Shown here piece after piece: positions 37,828 through 51,164 of a stretch of DNA of 64,000 nt. The position numbers and the translations under genes were made by a program. Source of the DNA: Polyodon spathula (lineage: Eukaryota; Chordata; Actinopteri; Acipenseriformes; Polyodontidae); NCBI RefSeq assembly GCF_017654505.1, contig NC_054538.1:21863912-21927911 (forward strand), in the 5' to 3' direction. The notes under the pieces were generated by a model, which saw only the letters and a program-made list of their open reading frames with translations, did no database searches and was not told where the DNA came from. The stretch's first letter is position 1. Each line of letters opens with the position of its first letter.

Positions 37828-37940
37828 TATTATATTATTAGTTTAACATGTGTTTCTAGGCTTTGTTGTCTCCTTGCTTTTACTACGACTGGTAAAATAA
37901 ACGTTGAATGCAATTTTAAAAAGGTTGCCCAAGGCCAATT

Positions 37941-37997
37941 TTTAGGGGCCTTTGCCTGAGAGAGTTCCCTTTAGGGGCCTTTGCCTGAGAGAGTTCT
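37941..37997. repeat. Two-copy 29-bp tandem repeat
   Basis: tttaggggcctttgcctgag followed by agagttcc occurs at 37941 and again at 37970. Confidence 0.9.
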
Positions 37998-38275
37998 GGG
38001 ATAATGTGTAATTGCAGTGCTTGGCCTTTATCCCCTGATATATTATCACATAAAGCCTCAGTGTTGACTAGAGGCTCTATTCATAAAAGTAGTTGCTGAC
38101 TGTCCTAGGTAATCAACTTTTGTTTAAAACTAACGAAAGTCGTCCATGTTGATAATCATAAAATTATCTGTGCAGACCGACAACTGTCGCTAAGCAATTT
38201 ATGAATGGGTATGTATTTGTTCATGACCAAAATCTGTCTTCTTTTGATGACATCATGAGCTCTATAAACAAAGGC

Positions 38276-38540
38276 AGTGTGGTCCAAGGGTTAAAGTCCA
38301 GGGCTTGTAACCAGAAGGTCACTGCTTCAAATCCCACCTATGCCACTGCCACTGACTCACTGTGTGACTCTGAGCAAGTCACTTAACCTCTGTGTGCTCT
38401 CTCCTGCAGATGAGATATTAAATCAATGTCCTATTGTAAGTGACTGCTTATAATGCACAGTTCACAGCCTACCTCTGTAAAGCTCTTTGTGAGGGTGGTC
38501 CACTATGAAAGGCTCTATATAAAGATATCATTATTATTAT
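38276..38540 (+). mobile_element. CORE-type SINE with tRNA-like head and L2-like tail
   Basis: The head contains an A box (tggtccaaggg, 38280-38290) and a B box (gcttcaaatcc, 38324-38334), the internal RNA polymerase III promoter of tRNA-derived SINEs. The centre tgtgtgactctgagcaagtc plus acttaacctc is the CORE/MIR-like domain. The tail ctgtaaagctctttgtgagg, then ctatgaaaggctctatataaa and a short att repeat, is the L2-type 3' end used for mobilisation by a partner LINE. It looks nearly complete at about 265 bp. Confidence 0.85.
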
Positions 38541-38545
38541 AAACC

Positions 38546-40960
38546 TTCACTCAGTTCCGTATAGTTTTTGGGAACATGAACAAATGGAATCTACCAACAG
38601 CAGCACCCATCACGTTATTAACAGCTTGCCTGTACAATATGTGATTTATATACTGGAGGATGTGATCATGTTCAGGTTATTTAAATTACTTAATGTTCCT
38701 TTGCTTTTCACAACATACGCAATTAAATTAAAAACACTTTTAAACCAATTATTTCAATCATTATTTCAGCTTAACACAGATACAACATTACTTAAAAAAA
38801 AAAAAAAAATAGGCAGTGTTAATAACAGGGGAATCAACTTTTATACAAACAGTTTAATAAAAAAAAAAAAACAATTGCTGTCTTTTTTATTGTTTTATTC
38901 ATTTATTTAATTTTATGGGGGGGGGGGGGGTATTTGTTAAGTATGGTCAGATAATGTCATTTTGATGCTGTCGCTAGTTTAGACTCCACCTAAATTCAAT
39001 AACTCAAAGTTGTCGACAGCATTTTGCTGTTGTTCACTCTTACGAATAGAACTTAAAACTTTATGCTAATGAAGTAATTGTTAAGCTTTATCTCAATTCA
39101 TTTAAAACATGCCTTCATAGATGAAAATCACTGGGGCTTAACGACACATTTCAATTATCTGTTATGTATAGAAAGTGCCATTAAATAGGCGGCTATGGAC
39201 AAAATCCGATCGTGTACTCCTGTTTTCTCATTCGACAGGTGTTAACCCTTTATGAATAGACTCCTAGGTTCCACCAATAGCTTCCAAGAGGGCTTCATTT
39301 AATAACTTCTGTTTTTGGTGTGCTTTAAATTGTCACGGGACTAAATACATCAGAGATTATATTTTCTGTGTTGCTGTATGTCTGCTCGAGCATCCAAATC
39401 AAAGGCTTATGAAATTGAGATCAGGTCTCCAAGATGGCACAGAAGAAGCACAGCAGCAGGAGCAATAACAACAACTTGAAACTGTCACATATTTTAATAA
39501 TACAAAAGAATGGTGCCTAATGTACCAATTTTATTGGTTTCTGCAGTTTCTGTTCTCCCTGAATTCATAGTGGATTTCCAGTATTAATGCCACTTGATAA
39601 CTACAGCACAGATAATTCATGCCATGGATCAGGGTACTTTAAGCCAGCTCTTCTGGCGAATGCTATTGTGGGGAAGTGTTTAACCAATTGTCCTTTTAAA
39701 CAAATGAGTAAAACACAGCAGAAAAGCAGTGAACCATTTTAATTTAAAAAAGCACCTAAAAGAAATACATGCCATGACAGGTAGGGAAGCAGGCGAATAC
39801 AGTAGATATCTATAGAGAAATACTACTTTTATTCACAGACTTCTGTCAATAAAATGGCCCTTCACCCCTCTGCAGTTTCATTCTGTTCTCTGTTCTCATT
39901 AATGCAAGGACACCCACCAGTAAGGTAAAATGACTGTCATTTAGATGAGAGTCGTGTTGATTAAATTGCTAACCTGACTACCCATTTTTGTGACTGGCTG
40001 AGCTTTGGCTCACTGTGTTTCAATTGATTCTTGTTTTAGTATCAATTTGGGACTAACAAACCACAAGGCTGAAAAAATAATATCATGCACATATAAATCT
40101 TCATGACTTCACGAAGCGTTCGAAGAAATATGAAAAGTAGTAAAAAAATAAATGCAATATAGACATTTTACTGTAGTAGCATCTGAAGCCCTCTAAATGT
40201 ATGCAATAAACGTTGTTCTGCTCTGTAGAATAAACGCCACATTTATTATATTTTTGTATTTTATATTTTGCCTACCAAATGAAATATTACAAAACTATGG
40301 AAATAACATTTTAGCTATTTTATAATTTATAGAATTCCTAAATACACTCATTATTTCACTATCTTACTTACACATCAAAAAACATGATATATTGAAAACA
40401 GTGAATTAATGAAAGGCCTTTGTACTGTAATTTACTGTAGACATAGCACGACGGAGAATTAACTGAATTGTGAAATAGCAAGGGAAGACTGTATATTCCA
40501 AATCCACATCCGTTAGACTGTACTAAATTTGTAAGCTAAATTTAGAGAAACACAATTAATAATGTGAGTTTCCTCTAATTAAACAATTAAGCAAATTATT
40601 TCAGGGTTATACCTCTCAGTTTTATAAATGTGTTGCATTTAATTTCAGTAATTGAAAAAACAAAACAGAAAAAAAAAACAACTCCAAAAGTCAGAAATGA
40701 CTTTGTTTTGGAAAAAGAAAAGAAGAATATGTGATGTCTCAATGCAGCCACACACAGCCACCACATCTGTTCCTTATTTCATGACTTGCTGACGATGGCA
40801 CGTCATTTTCGCATCACGCTGAAAATTCTTCAGTCTCACGGTGCCAAGTGGCCTCCCGTGACAGGTGCCTCTGTGTTTCCTGTGAACCGCAGAAAATACT
40901 AACCTGCATCAAGCTGCACAAAGATTCTTTAAACCTAGGCTGCCAGCCAATGTCTAAAAT
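38546..40960. other. Non-coding stretch
   Basis: Contains A runs at about 38794-38808 and 38860-38871 and a 14-base G run at 38917-38930. No gene was recognised. 40780-40920 is richer in CpG and unique sequence. Confidence 0.5.
38917..38930. repeat. Poly-G run
   Basis: 14 consecutive G on the plus strand, a length where sequencing and assembly often slip. Confidence 0.95.
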
Positions 40961-40968
40961 AATATTAC

Positions 40969-41127
40969 ATCATGTAATATCTCACCCAATAATACCGCAC
41001 AGTAGGCACCATAGTTCGCAATAGCTTTATACGCCATATAATATTGGAAAAAACTTACTGCTACTGTAATTTATAGTGTATGTCATTTCATAATTTCGGC
41101 ATTTGTTACTACAATAGTGGAACCTCT
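40969..41127. repeat. Local direct duplication, copy 1
   Basis: Matches 41331-41497 at about 95%, from atcatgtaatatctcaccca to the cctct after tttgttactacaatagtgga. It lies 362 bp upstream of copy 2. Confidence 0.9.
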
Positions 41128-41330
41128 GTTACTGACCCTTGACATTAGACTCATCTCCATCTTAATAGATTTAAAAGCAAAATGACTGCCACTACAGAAC
41201 CCTATTTAAATGACAGGAAGATGTTCAAGATGTTTTGTTGTTACTTGTGTGTAATGTTGTACATCTGTGTTCTGTTCTGTCCACCGTAATTACTTTATGT
41301 TGCACTTGCTGCCACTTGCCTCATGTAATC

Positions 41331-41497
41331 ATCATGTAATATCTCACCCAATAATACCACACAGTAGGCACCATAGTTTGCAATAGCAATAGCTTTATAC
41401 GCCATATAATATTGGAAAACAACAATACTGCTACTGTAATTTATAGTGTATGTCATTTCATAATTTCTGCATTTGTTACTACAATATTGGATCCTCT
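41331..41497. repeat. Local direct duplication, copy 2
   Basis: Second copy, with a 6-bp internal gain (caatag doubled) and a few substitutions. A CR1-type tail begins directly after it at 41500. Confidence 0.9.
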
Positions 41498-41499
41498 AC

Positions 41500-41810
41500 T
41501 TCAAAATTCTAAAAGGTATTGACAGTGTCGACCCAAGGGACTTTTTCAGCCTGAAAAAAGAAACAAGGACCAGGGGTCACAAATGGAGTAGACAAAGGGG
41601 CATTCAGAACAGAAACTAGGAGGCACTTTTTTACACACAGAATTGTGGGAGTCTGGAACCAGCTCCCCAGTAATGTGTTGAAGCTGACACCCTGGGATCC
41701 TTCAAGAAGCTGCTTGATGAGATTCTGGGATCAATAAGCTACTAACAACCAAACAAGCAAGATGGGCCGAATGGCCTCCTCTCATTTGCAAACTTTCTTA
41801 TGTTCTTATG
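41500..41810 (+). mobile_element. CR1-type LINE 3' end
   Basis: The end of the second open reading frame can be read with interruptions (a TRGHKW-like motif near 41570, SFKKLLDE near 41700), followed by agatgggccgaatggcctcc, then tctcatttgcaaactttctt and atgttcttatg, a 3' tail I know as abundant in some basal ray-finned fishes. 5' truncation is normal for such elements. Stops break the frame. Confidence 0.75.
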
Positions 41811-41825
41811 AGAATCTCACTGAAA

Positions 41826-44800
41826 ATCAGTGATACTGCCACAGTATCTTAAATGACCACACTGGAGATAGAACCATAGTTTTGACTGAATTTAATGAAG
41901 GTGCCCCATTGAAGTACTTAAACAGGTCCAACTGAGATCACCTGATATTGTTTGTATTGATGCAGGCCAACAACATCACATGGACAAAAATGTATTTCCT
42001 GTTTTTCATTTGTTTTGCCTACATCTCCATGCATGCATAGCCTCTTAAAAGACTATGTGACTGTTCAACTCACAAAGTGACACGCATGTGTGCTATAAAC
42101 GGTGGACAGAAAAAAAAATATGGAGGACTGTGGTGACTATACACGACCAAGCAAACACATTTTTGTAACTACAGCTTTAAATTCAGTTTAACTTGATATC
42201 TTTGTGAAACACCATAAATGTGATGGATAATCCAAAAATGAAATCAGCGTACTGTATTTGCATAAACAGTTAAGAGAATGTTAATATCAGCTGATCATTT
42301 CTATCTAGATAATTTCTCATGTTTCTGACAGTTAAAGCATCTCTGTAGCACTAATGCCAAGAACACATAACTTTCTACTCTGTTTGTGACAAGTCCACTG
42401 AAATTCACAGCTGCTAACAGTCCTCAAATCAGTCAAGGCATATTTCCAGCAACAGCAACTGTAACACACATGCACCCAGATACAATGCAGCAAATTCCTG
42501 CTGTCTGTGGCCCCCAGTGCAATACAAGATGACATTATCCAATACAATTAAGAATTCCAATGGACTATGTTTGTTATCATTGCTTTAACTCTTGGATATG
42601 TGCTCTAGGTGAACCAGCAGGCAGGAGTGAGTGGAGGAGCAGTTTGTTGAAATATTTTATAGTGGGCGGTGTATCCTGAGTAATTTGTACATCATTAACA
42701 GTGACAACAGCCCCACTGTTTCCAAATAGCAACAGTGACATGTGCCTCTAAAAATATGGACTTGGCAAGTGCTCCGCGGAGGCTGTATTCCTGATTAAAT
42801 TTTCCAGCTGCCAATGAAATCCAGCTCCCATCTGCCCTACAATGAAAAACTGTATCAGCTTACGATTATGAACTAGTGTGACAGAATGCACATTGCTCTT
42901 CAAGACTGCATCTGATCATGAAATAAGGCTGTGCCAATTTAACCAGAAGTCACCCTGTACAGTACTGTTAAATGGTGACATCAACTGGTATATTATCATC
43001 TTGTCCGTTCACCTCAGACATGATTCACTAGTTTTTATGGCAGACACTGGGGTAGTAGAAACATGTTTAATTGAAAGAAAAATAGATCTTTGACTTGATA
43101 ACCACACATTTAGTGTCTTGATTTAAGTAACACCTTAACAATTGCCAGAGCAATAACTGAAATGTGTCATTAATTACATGCTAGGTAGGAAACTAGCACG
43201 GCCAGACTGGACCTAATGAATGAACATATCTAAACATATTTCAAGCACATCCTATGAGCCACTCAGAATACATTGATGGATCACTGACAACCAAACACTA
43301 TTCACTGCATGGCTATTTCTATATTCATTACATACAGACATGCAGGTAGATTTCAATTCGGAGCTGACATTTTTTGTCTGAAACCCTCGACTCTCAGAGG
43401 GCACTGCATATTCCCAACTGTCTTTCTAAGAATGATCACGGAAGTGTAGCTCTCAGAACATGAGACAGTACAGACAGTAGTAAAATACAGTCTTGGGCAA
43501 CAACGCCAGCAGGATTAATACAGTATGGATGTTACTGTGGCAGTATTAAAAGACACTCCTATTATACAGCAGTTTCATCCATCCCAGGTTCTACTAAGAG
43601 CTGGATTAGCCAGATAGGTAACAAGCTTGGTGTGTCTTATTAAACTCATAGTAAAACTAAGAATGGGTCAGCCTCCTATGCAATGGAAGTCTTATTTCCA
43701 TTTGTTCCTATGATTCCAGGGAGTCTTTGGTGTTATAACTTTTACCCAGAAAGACATTAAATAAATAATTTGATTAAAAAATACCCAGAGTAATTAAAGT
43801 TGAATGTGAAACTAATAAAGCTGACTGCATATTCTCATTCAACAAATGTATTCTGCTGTTCGTATTTCCAGCAGCACCAGTAAAGGGACTACAGCACAGT
43901 GGGTGCCAAAAAAAGGCCGTCTTCACAGTTTCCGACCACTATTCATCTTTGGCCCTGAAATGACTAAACAATATCGCTGAGGTAAGCAGAAAGAGCTGCG
44001 CTTAATAATAATTACTCTGGGTATTGGGCTACACCATCATACATTTTGAAATGGAACCCTCTCTCCTGTTCTAGCAGCAAATCCAAAGAGATAAGCATTA
44101 ATCATAGTTATTTAAGGAAAAGTGCAGTGTTCCCAAACCTGCAGTTTTTTATTTTATTATTACCATAGTGGGAATAAGATAGGGTACCGACCGCATGGGC
44201 ACATTAGGGGTCTTAGGGGTTCATCCACTAAGCAGTCATGTTTAGTTATGATGGATCACAGTACTGCTGACTGCAGCAACCAGCATAAATTAAATAGTTA
44301 TCAAACCGATTAACATACCCATATATCAACGAGGGTTTTGCTAACCGCATACTCCCTTTTTTTCCATTTATTCATACAAACATGAATCAAAATAACATGC
44401 TTTTTACTCAGTAAATATGTTTCTGTTTTGTTTTGAAATGCTTGCTGACACCTTTCTGTCGGCACTAAACTGCCGTCGTTGGCCAAAATGTACTGTGGTC
44501 ACGGCTCAGGAGGACATTTTTATAACTGCTTGGAAATAAATCAACCCACATTTTCCATTAATAAAATTGTGGAATAAAATAAAAAATAAATTAAAAAAAG
44601 CCATTTGGTGTTACATGTGAGATAATTAGAGATGCTTTTCAAAATGACGGCACTAAATGTACTGCACAGAAAATAAATAAGTCCTTTTGCCAAAAGGGCA
44701 CTATTATTCTTGTATTATTGTGGATTTACTTTCACACACACACACACATTCATATTACATAATATATTGGTCTTATTGGTCCAAGATTAAAGACAAAGGG

Positions 44801-47800
44801 ACAAAATTCCAACCAGTGTCCCTAGCTTTTTGAAACAGTACTGTAAATGTACACATTTTGAAAAATATTTTGACTAAGTATACTGTGGGTGTTAAACATA
44901 CTCTATGAGGGGTCTTTGGACCCCACAACTCCACACTAAATCACTGCTGCTTGAAAGTGTATGTCTCTACAAGCAGTAAATATCTTAATACAAAATGGTT
45001 TGCTTCCACAATGAATGCAGAAAACAAACCTAATGAAATTACAATATAAAGCCCAATTTAACCCCCAATGTCTCCCGCACCTGGTCATTAATCACCAGGC
45101 TAATTAGTAATTATTCAACAGATACAGTATTTCTTTAACGACACCCACCCCCCTTGTTATCCTGCAAAGCAGCTCAGTTTGTAAACTGTAATATCCCCCA
45201 GACGGAAAGCTATTGTATGTAGCCGTGTTATTTAAATAGCTGCTTCTCGGTTCTATAAATAATGCGAGGAACGATAATGGATGAAGCTCTGACGGCTACA
45301 TTTGCAGGTCTTCCAGCACTCTGTTTGAAGCAACATACTTGATAACCAATGATACACACTGACAAGGATTGATATGCTTTACAATACAGACATTTGAAAA
45401 TGTCTACTGCATCAAAGGTTTACCAAGTTGAACCCCCACCCCCCTCCCAATTACACAATATACAGCAGAGTGGGAGGTATTTAATGACAAAAAAAACCAC
45501 TGATGTGTGAGTATTTTTTCCATAAAGCATATTATTTTACCCCTTGTGGTCAATTACTTCAGCAACAATTAGAAATAATGGCTGCAACTACAGAATTAAT
45601 TCTGACAGAATACCACAAGAATAACACCTGATACTTTGAATCTGTTTTGAATCAGTTAATTTCTCTGGATTTAATTATCTGAATTCATTCCATGTTCCTT
45701 TGTAACAAATTATGTTGATTCCATGTATAAGTCACCCTAGGTGGGCAAGTAAGGGGGTACGACCGCATGCCTTTTATATGTGATCAGCATCATCTGCTAC
45801 AAAGGAACGTTGAATGAATATAGGAAATTAAATCCACACAAATTAACAAGGGCTGAATTCAAATTAATACTTTAGAACTCTGAGGAAGTGATTAAAATAT
45901 CCAGGTGTTACTACTGCTGGCAGTACTCAGCCAAACTTCATTATGAATTCGATTTATTTTTTTAGCACTGCTCTGCAGACTTTTTACAACCACTTTAGAG
46001 GTTCAGTGACTCAACAAAGCAGCTTCCAATGTTTTGCTGTTATAAAATTCCTTATGTGACAATAGTATAGGAAAATAAAGCATCTTTAATTGAATAGTTT
46101 ATTTAGCTCTTTTTCATTCTGTCTTCTGAGCAAAATGTTGAAAACAGTTTTCCTTTGCTCTACGCTTTGATATTAAATATTACACGTGATAGCCTCTTGC
46201 TCTCATACGCAGTTACTGACTGTGTTGCAAGTGAAAGTATGAGCGAAGAGGTTAAAGACCGCACGAGGTGAAAGTGTCCAGAAAAAAAAAAAAATTCATA
46301 AACAGCATGCACTAACGGTATGTGACATGTAGTTTTAGTTGGCTACTCCAAGACAAATTAGGATTAACATATTTAAATAAAGAGCAATAAAGGCAGGGAC
46401 TCAAAAAATCACATAATGCCTCTTATTCACTCCCAATAATCCTGTCTCTTTGCAAAAGCTTAACGGTCTGAGAGCAATCTCATTATAACTCACAGAAAGG
46501 AAGCCATTGTTAGCACTTCTGGCAGCTAAATCCCATTAGACAGCCTACTTGTGTTTACAGTGATGTGGACTTTAATGCTAATCAGTGCCTGTATTTGTAC
46601 AGGGTGATTATCCATTCAATAGTTTTATATCCTGGCTTTAACAGAACAGTACACTGTACAAACTTATGTAAAACACATACTGTATTCCCAGATCTGTAAG
46701 GCATGACTAGTTGGCCACAAATAAGAGCACTAAATCATGCATAACTGATTTCACTGCAACACACTGTACTGCATAGAAATACATATACTCATACATAAAA
46801 AAAAAGCATACTTATATTAAATCACGCCACCAAGTCACTAATATAAACGTATTTCTATCAATTTTATGTCACAACTAGGTCAGTTTTTTTTTTTTCAAAC
46901 GCATGACAAACTCTAAGCGGTACAATAATTTATGTACAGAGGGCATTCCCATTGCATAAACTGTCACATGAAAACACATCACATCAAGCCCAACCCTTCA
47001 AAAGGGCTGGTTGTGTAAACCGGCAGTGGTGACAGATGGCAGCATTAGAAATCTATCCAGATAATACAGAAATCAGTAGAGCTGGGACACAAAATAAGAA
47101 AAGGTTTTTTCCAGTGCTGTACAATTCCTGGGAGGAAAATGTGTAAAATTGCTAGCAATAACTTGAAATCACAAGTTATAGACAAACACAAATATTACGT
47201 CTGTTACTGAATTTCCTTCTAAAACTTTTTTTTTATTTTTAAAGAGTATTTCCTGTTTATTTTTTAGTCACTATTTCAGCTTGCAAGAATTATTTCCAGA
47301 CAAGAAAGCAAAATACTGTTGTTTAGTAAACTCCCATTTCACAGATTAAGGAAGTGCTAATGAGACCACAACGACTGATTTCCTTTTTAAGGTGAACAGT
47401 AAAAACGCAGTGACTCATGATATTTAGTTTAAAATTCAATGGAAATATAAAAATGCTTTTGAACTGTACACTAACTTTTACTGATGTTAGAATTATTATA
47501 TATTATAACATACTAATTAAAGAAACTGGTATTTCATATACCCAAATAAAACTCAGTTTTAAATTATTTGAGTGGTGTAAAAACATTCCTGCTTCTGCTT
47601 TTTGAACATGCTTATTCTTAATTTGGTATCACTCTGGGGCTGTACAAGCATCATATTATTTGCACTCTGCTCCCAGGTAATTTTGCAGTGTGGCAATGCT
47701 CTGTACAGCCTAGCACTGTATTTCCTACCGTTGTCCATAACACACAATAAATAACAAAAAGATTGTAAAATATATGGATTTGTGTCTAGGAAATGCTTAT

Positions 47801-48818
47801 TCTCAATTTTATTTACATTTTCAATTTAAGTACTGTAATTTAAACTTTTTAAAAATGCCCCCAAAATCTTTAATTTCTCATCTATATGAATACTATTCTT
47901 TCTTTTAACATGTTTAGGATATTTGAGGGGAAACTGGTCTATAAAGCCCACAGGAACAAAAGTGCCAACATCAATCTATTACTCTAAAACACCCAATCAT
48001 TAAAATCTCAATAAAAAATTATATTGTTGGCTAGATGTCTGTCAGCCTTATTTGCATGAAAATATAGAAAACAACCATGACTGACAGTGAAATTGACAAT
48101 GAGCCAACCACCATTTGTTTGGATGGCAACACTACCAATAATTGAATGAAACATGATGAGGAACATTGTAAATGGTAGATGCTCTTAAGCTCTGTGTTTG
48201 TCTCTCTGAACAACTTTTCAAGCTCAGCTGAAAGACATTTCCTTTACACTGTGCTATTTTGTCTGACTAACTTGCACAAGTAATTAATGGCTCTCAGCTC
48301 TTTTGAATGAACTTGGTGACTAAATTCTGATCACATCTCTAGTTCCTAGTTAACAGTGCTGTGCATTGGTACAAACACTAAAAAGGATTGTTTTTGTGGG
48401 ATAGCAGTTGACATGTCTCGTAACTGTAAATGATCTGCATGTAATTGGAGTTGGAATGCCACTGTAGTGATGGTGCACTGCTGCAAGAAAGACCGTGCAT
48501 TCACAGCCTCAACATACAAGTGTTTAAAAGCTCATATTTGATGTAAAATTTTGAAAGTACATTCATGCTAAAAATACAGGAACACAAACACAAAAATACA
48601 AACTCTAGACATAAACACAGACTTTTAGAAGAAACATTTATTACAGCGTTGTTTATTTTAGTATTACTAAATCAGGAGTTAATTTGTAAACAAAAAGGTA
48701 CCAGATTTTATAATGAAGGATGCATTTTTGTTTCTAGACCTAATGTACTGACCTTGATTTACAGTAGCTCCCATATATGTTTCATGTCTACATCTGCTTG
48801 AAGAACCCTTTAAGGGCC
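41826..48818. other. Long non-coding stretch, no gene seen
   Basis: The longest repeat-poor part of the window. Frames of 60-71 codons only, none resembling a family. A short (CA)n lies near 44736-44749. Parts such as 46430-46620 are complex and would be reasonable places to look for conserved regulatory elements, which cannot be judged from one sequence. Confidence 0.5.
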
Positions 48819-49394
48819 TGTGGCGGAGTATCCCGCCCCTTTATGTTTATTAGTGTTTTATGTTGAATGTAGTATGTTAATGTTGGTGTTTATGTATAAA
48901 ATACACAGGATATAAATATGGGTGGCGAGCACAAGTGGTTAAAATGTATAGTTTGTATTTAGGATTGCACAGCACTTCACATGCAAGTAAAATAATATGT
49001 GAGCACGGGGAATTGCACTTGAGTCTCGGTACAGCTACATAAAAGATGCATGTTTTCACTCACTTGGGGTTGTGTGTTCGTGAGTGGAGAACGGGAGAGA
49101 GAAGGAGTTTTTTGGGGGTTTTGAGAGCAATTGCTACAGCGTGCTGGAAGTGCCAGCACGGTACTTGTTTGTCTGTTCGTCCACTGTCTTGTTTAGTGTT
49201 GTGCGTTTTGCTTACCTTTTTATTTTGGCCTCAAGTGCCGTGTCCTGTTTTGTGTCTTTTGTTTAAACCTTTTTGTTTATTATTTGCAATAAAACCCTGG
49301 ACGCCGTAGCATCACAGATTCACCGCCCTACCTTTGTTGTTCTTCGTCCTTCTTCTGGTCTGATGTCACCCCTACAAAGCCACCCTGTTCACAG
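48819..49394 (+). mobile_element. Solo LTR with probable 5-bp target duplication
   Basis: A unit of 576 bp starting tgtggcggagtatcccg and ending accctgttcaca, flanked by gggcc (48814-48818) and gggtc (49395-49399), one mismatch apart. It has a TATA-like tataaat at 48911-48917 and aataaa at 49288-49293. The T/G-rich 3' part with ttttggcc resembles the other LTRs in the window. No internal region is present. The open frame at 49046-49309 lies wholly within the LTR and is not a gene. Confidence 0.75.
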
Positions 49395-49399
49395 GGTCA

Positions 49400-51160
49400 T
49401 TACAATTTTTTTTTATATGGTTCATCATTGCAAACTGTATATTTCTCACCAGACAAAAGGTACCGGGTCTGTGATCTGGCATAAATGAACCCTTGTATTG
49501 CATACACCACTCACAATACTGACACTGTAAGAAGAGTGGACATATAGGACCTATCCCATCTTAGGTTGTAATGTCAGATATTTGCACATTATCACCTGAC
49601 ATCTTACCTGATACCTGTTTAACATCAAAGCTGTAGGACTCTAGAGGGGTATTATATATTATGTCAGTATAGGTATTTGTTATTTATAACACTTGGAGCA
49701 CTAATTAATTAAGGTGCGCTCTGGGCATTTACTAAGTCACCCTAGTTGAATACTGCCTGCATATGTTGAAACCTCTTGTGCCATATTGTTTTGTGCACAA
49801 AAGGCCAATTATTTGCCTTGCTTGTTTGAGACAATGTTTTCTGCTTTTGCTTTATTCTTCCCCTGCTTTCATTTGCTGAGTATGATGGTGGAAAAGGGGT
49901 ATTAATTAAAAGCTCAGTCGAAGAAGTTATAATGAACCTTGTGTGCTTAAATAATTGGAACCCTGCAGCTACAGTAGCCTCCCTGAATTGTTTTTTGAAC
50001 ATTGTATTAACGCAGATAAAACAATTTGTGCAGATCACACAGTAACACCCAATTGTCTCAACTGATGAGAAAAAAAGTAATCTTCAATTACGAGTTTCTT
50101 TGCAGCCTACTTTCCACAGAAACCTTTACTTCACAAACCTTCCGCCAACACAGTCAGCATGGTGTCAGCATCTAGTGGCTAATTCTCTGACTGGTCTCGC
50201 TGAAATCGTGGAGAAGTCTGTGTAGAAGAGCAATCATTGCAGAAGGGCTCCTCAGGGGCATTGCTAACTATTAAATGTTTGCACAAAATATATGATGCTG
50301 CAGAAAAGCTAAACTCCTGCAGCCTTCAGCACTATTTTAAGGGAAATTGTGACTATTTTATTTTTAGCTGCTCAGCTAACGGAATCAATGTGTTACTGGT
50401 AAATGAAAAATTAAATAAAATAAAAAAAATAATAATAAAAAAAACTGTCCCACCATGTCCCCGAGTGGGGCATACCTCTTGTCAAGTTTGATAAATGTAC
50501 ATAGCCATCTGCAAAATCTACACACATAATATCTATCTATTAATTTCAAACAATAGATGTTTTTTTTTTTTTGTTTTTTGACCTGTTGTGGATAGTATGT
50601 GGCCCAAGCCTCACCTTTGCTAACTTTTGTGATAAAAGTAATTTCTGTAAAAATTACCTATTTACTGTAACAAAATGGTAGTACGGTGAACCTCTGTAGT
50701 GCTCTTCCGACTTTCCTGTCCAGTATTAACTAGACCCTAATATTGTTCAGCAGAAGATAACATCTTTTTTTATGATAAGCAGAACCAATAGTTGTGAGAT
50801 ATGGGAACCACGCTGCACTATTAATTCGCTGTGCTAAGTTTTTGATAGGCTTTAGAAATTTCCTGGCTAGATATATTGGTTACAGTAGATGTTCTACGCA
50901 TACATCAGCAGTGCACAATACAATTAATAAACAACAAAGGCGTGGAGATGCAGAGAGAGTGGTGCAGTTGTGTTTTTTTTTAAATTATTAGTCTGAGAAG
51001 ACTCTGCTAGTTACATCGCTCTGAAGCTCTGAGTTTGATGGAAGATTTGAAACTGGTTGACTTGGAGATGCTTCTTTCATAAATACATGCATATATGTGA
51101 TATAAGGCTTTGGCTATATGAGAACACATGTTTCTGCAGCTTGTGTGTATATAGAATACA
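49400..51160. other. Non-coding stretch
   Basis: A and T runs near 50405-50440 and 50561-50578. No supported gene; the 98-codon minus frame at 49742-50038 has no family resemblance. Confidence 0.5.
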
Positions 51161-51164
51161 TATA

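Larger units (their letters stand above)
38071..39263. mobile_element. Possible terminal-inverted-repeat element with a SINE inside
   Basis: The left end reads gaggctctattcataaa and the right end in reverse complement reads gagtctattcataaa, so about 15 bp of inverted termini match with a 2-base indel. A cta triplet flanks each end. A similar attcataaa word inverted at about 38195-38205 and another near-match at 39045 suggest nested or rearranged copies. No transposase frame is visible. Superfamily unknown; a 3-bp target duplication would fit PIF/Harbinger. Confidence 0.4.

Noticed and set aside
38280..38350. tRNA-like sequence with A and B boxes
   Set aside because: It continues into a CORE-type SINE body and L2-like tail, and the cloverleaf stems do not pair well, so it is a SINE head and not a tRNA gene.
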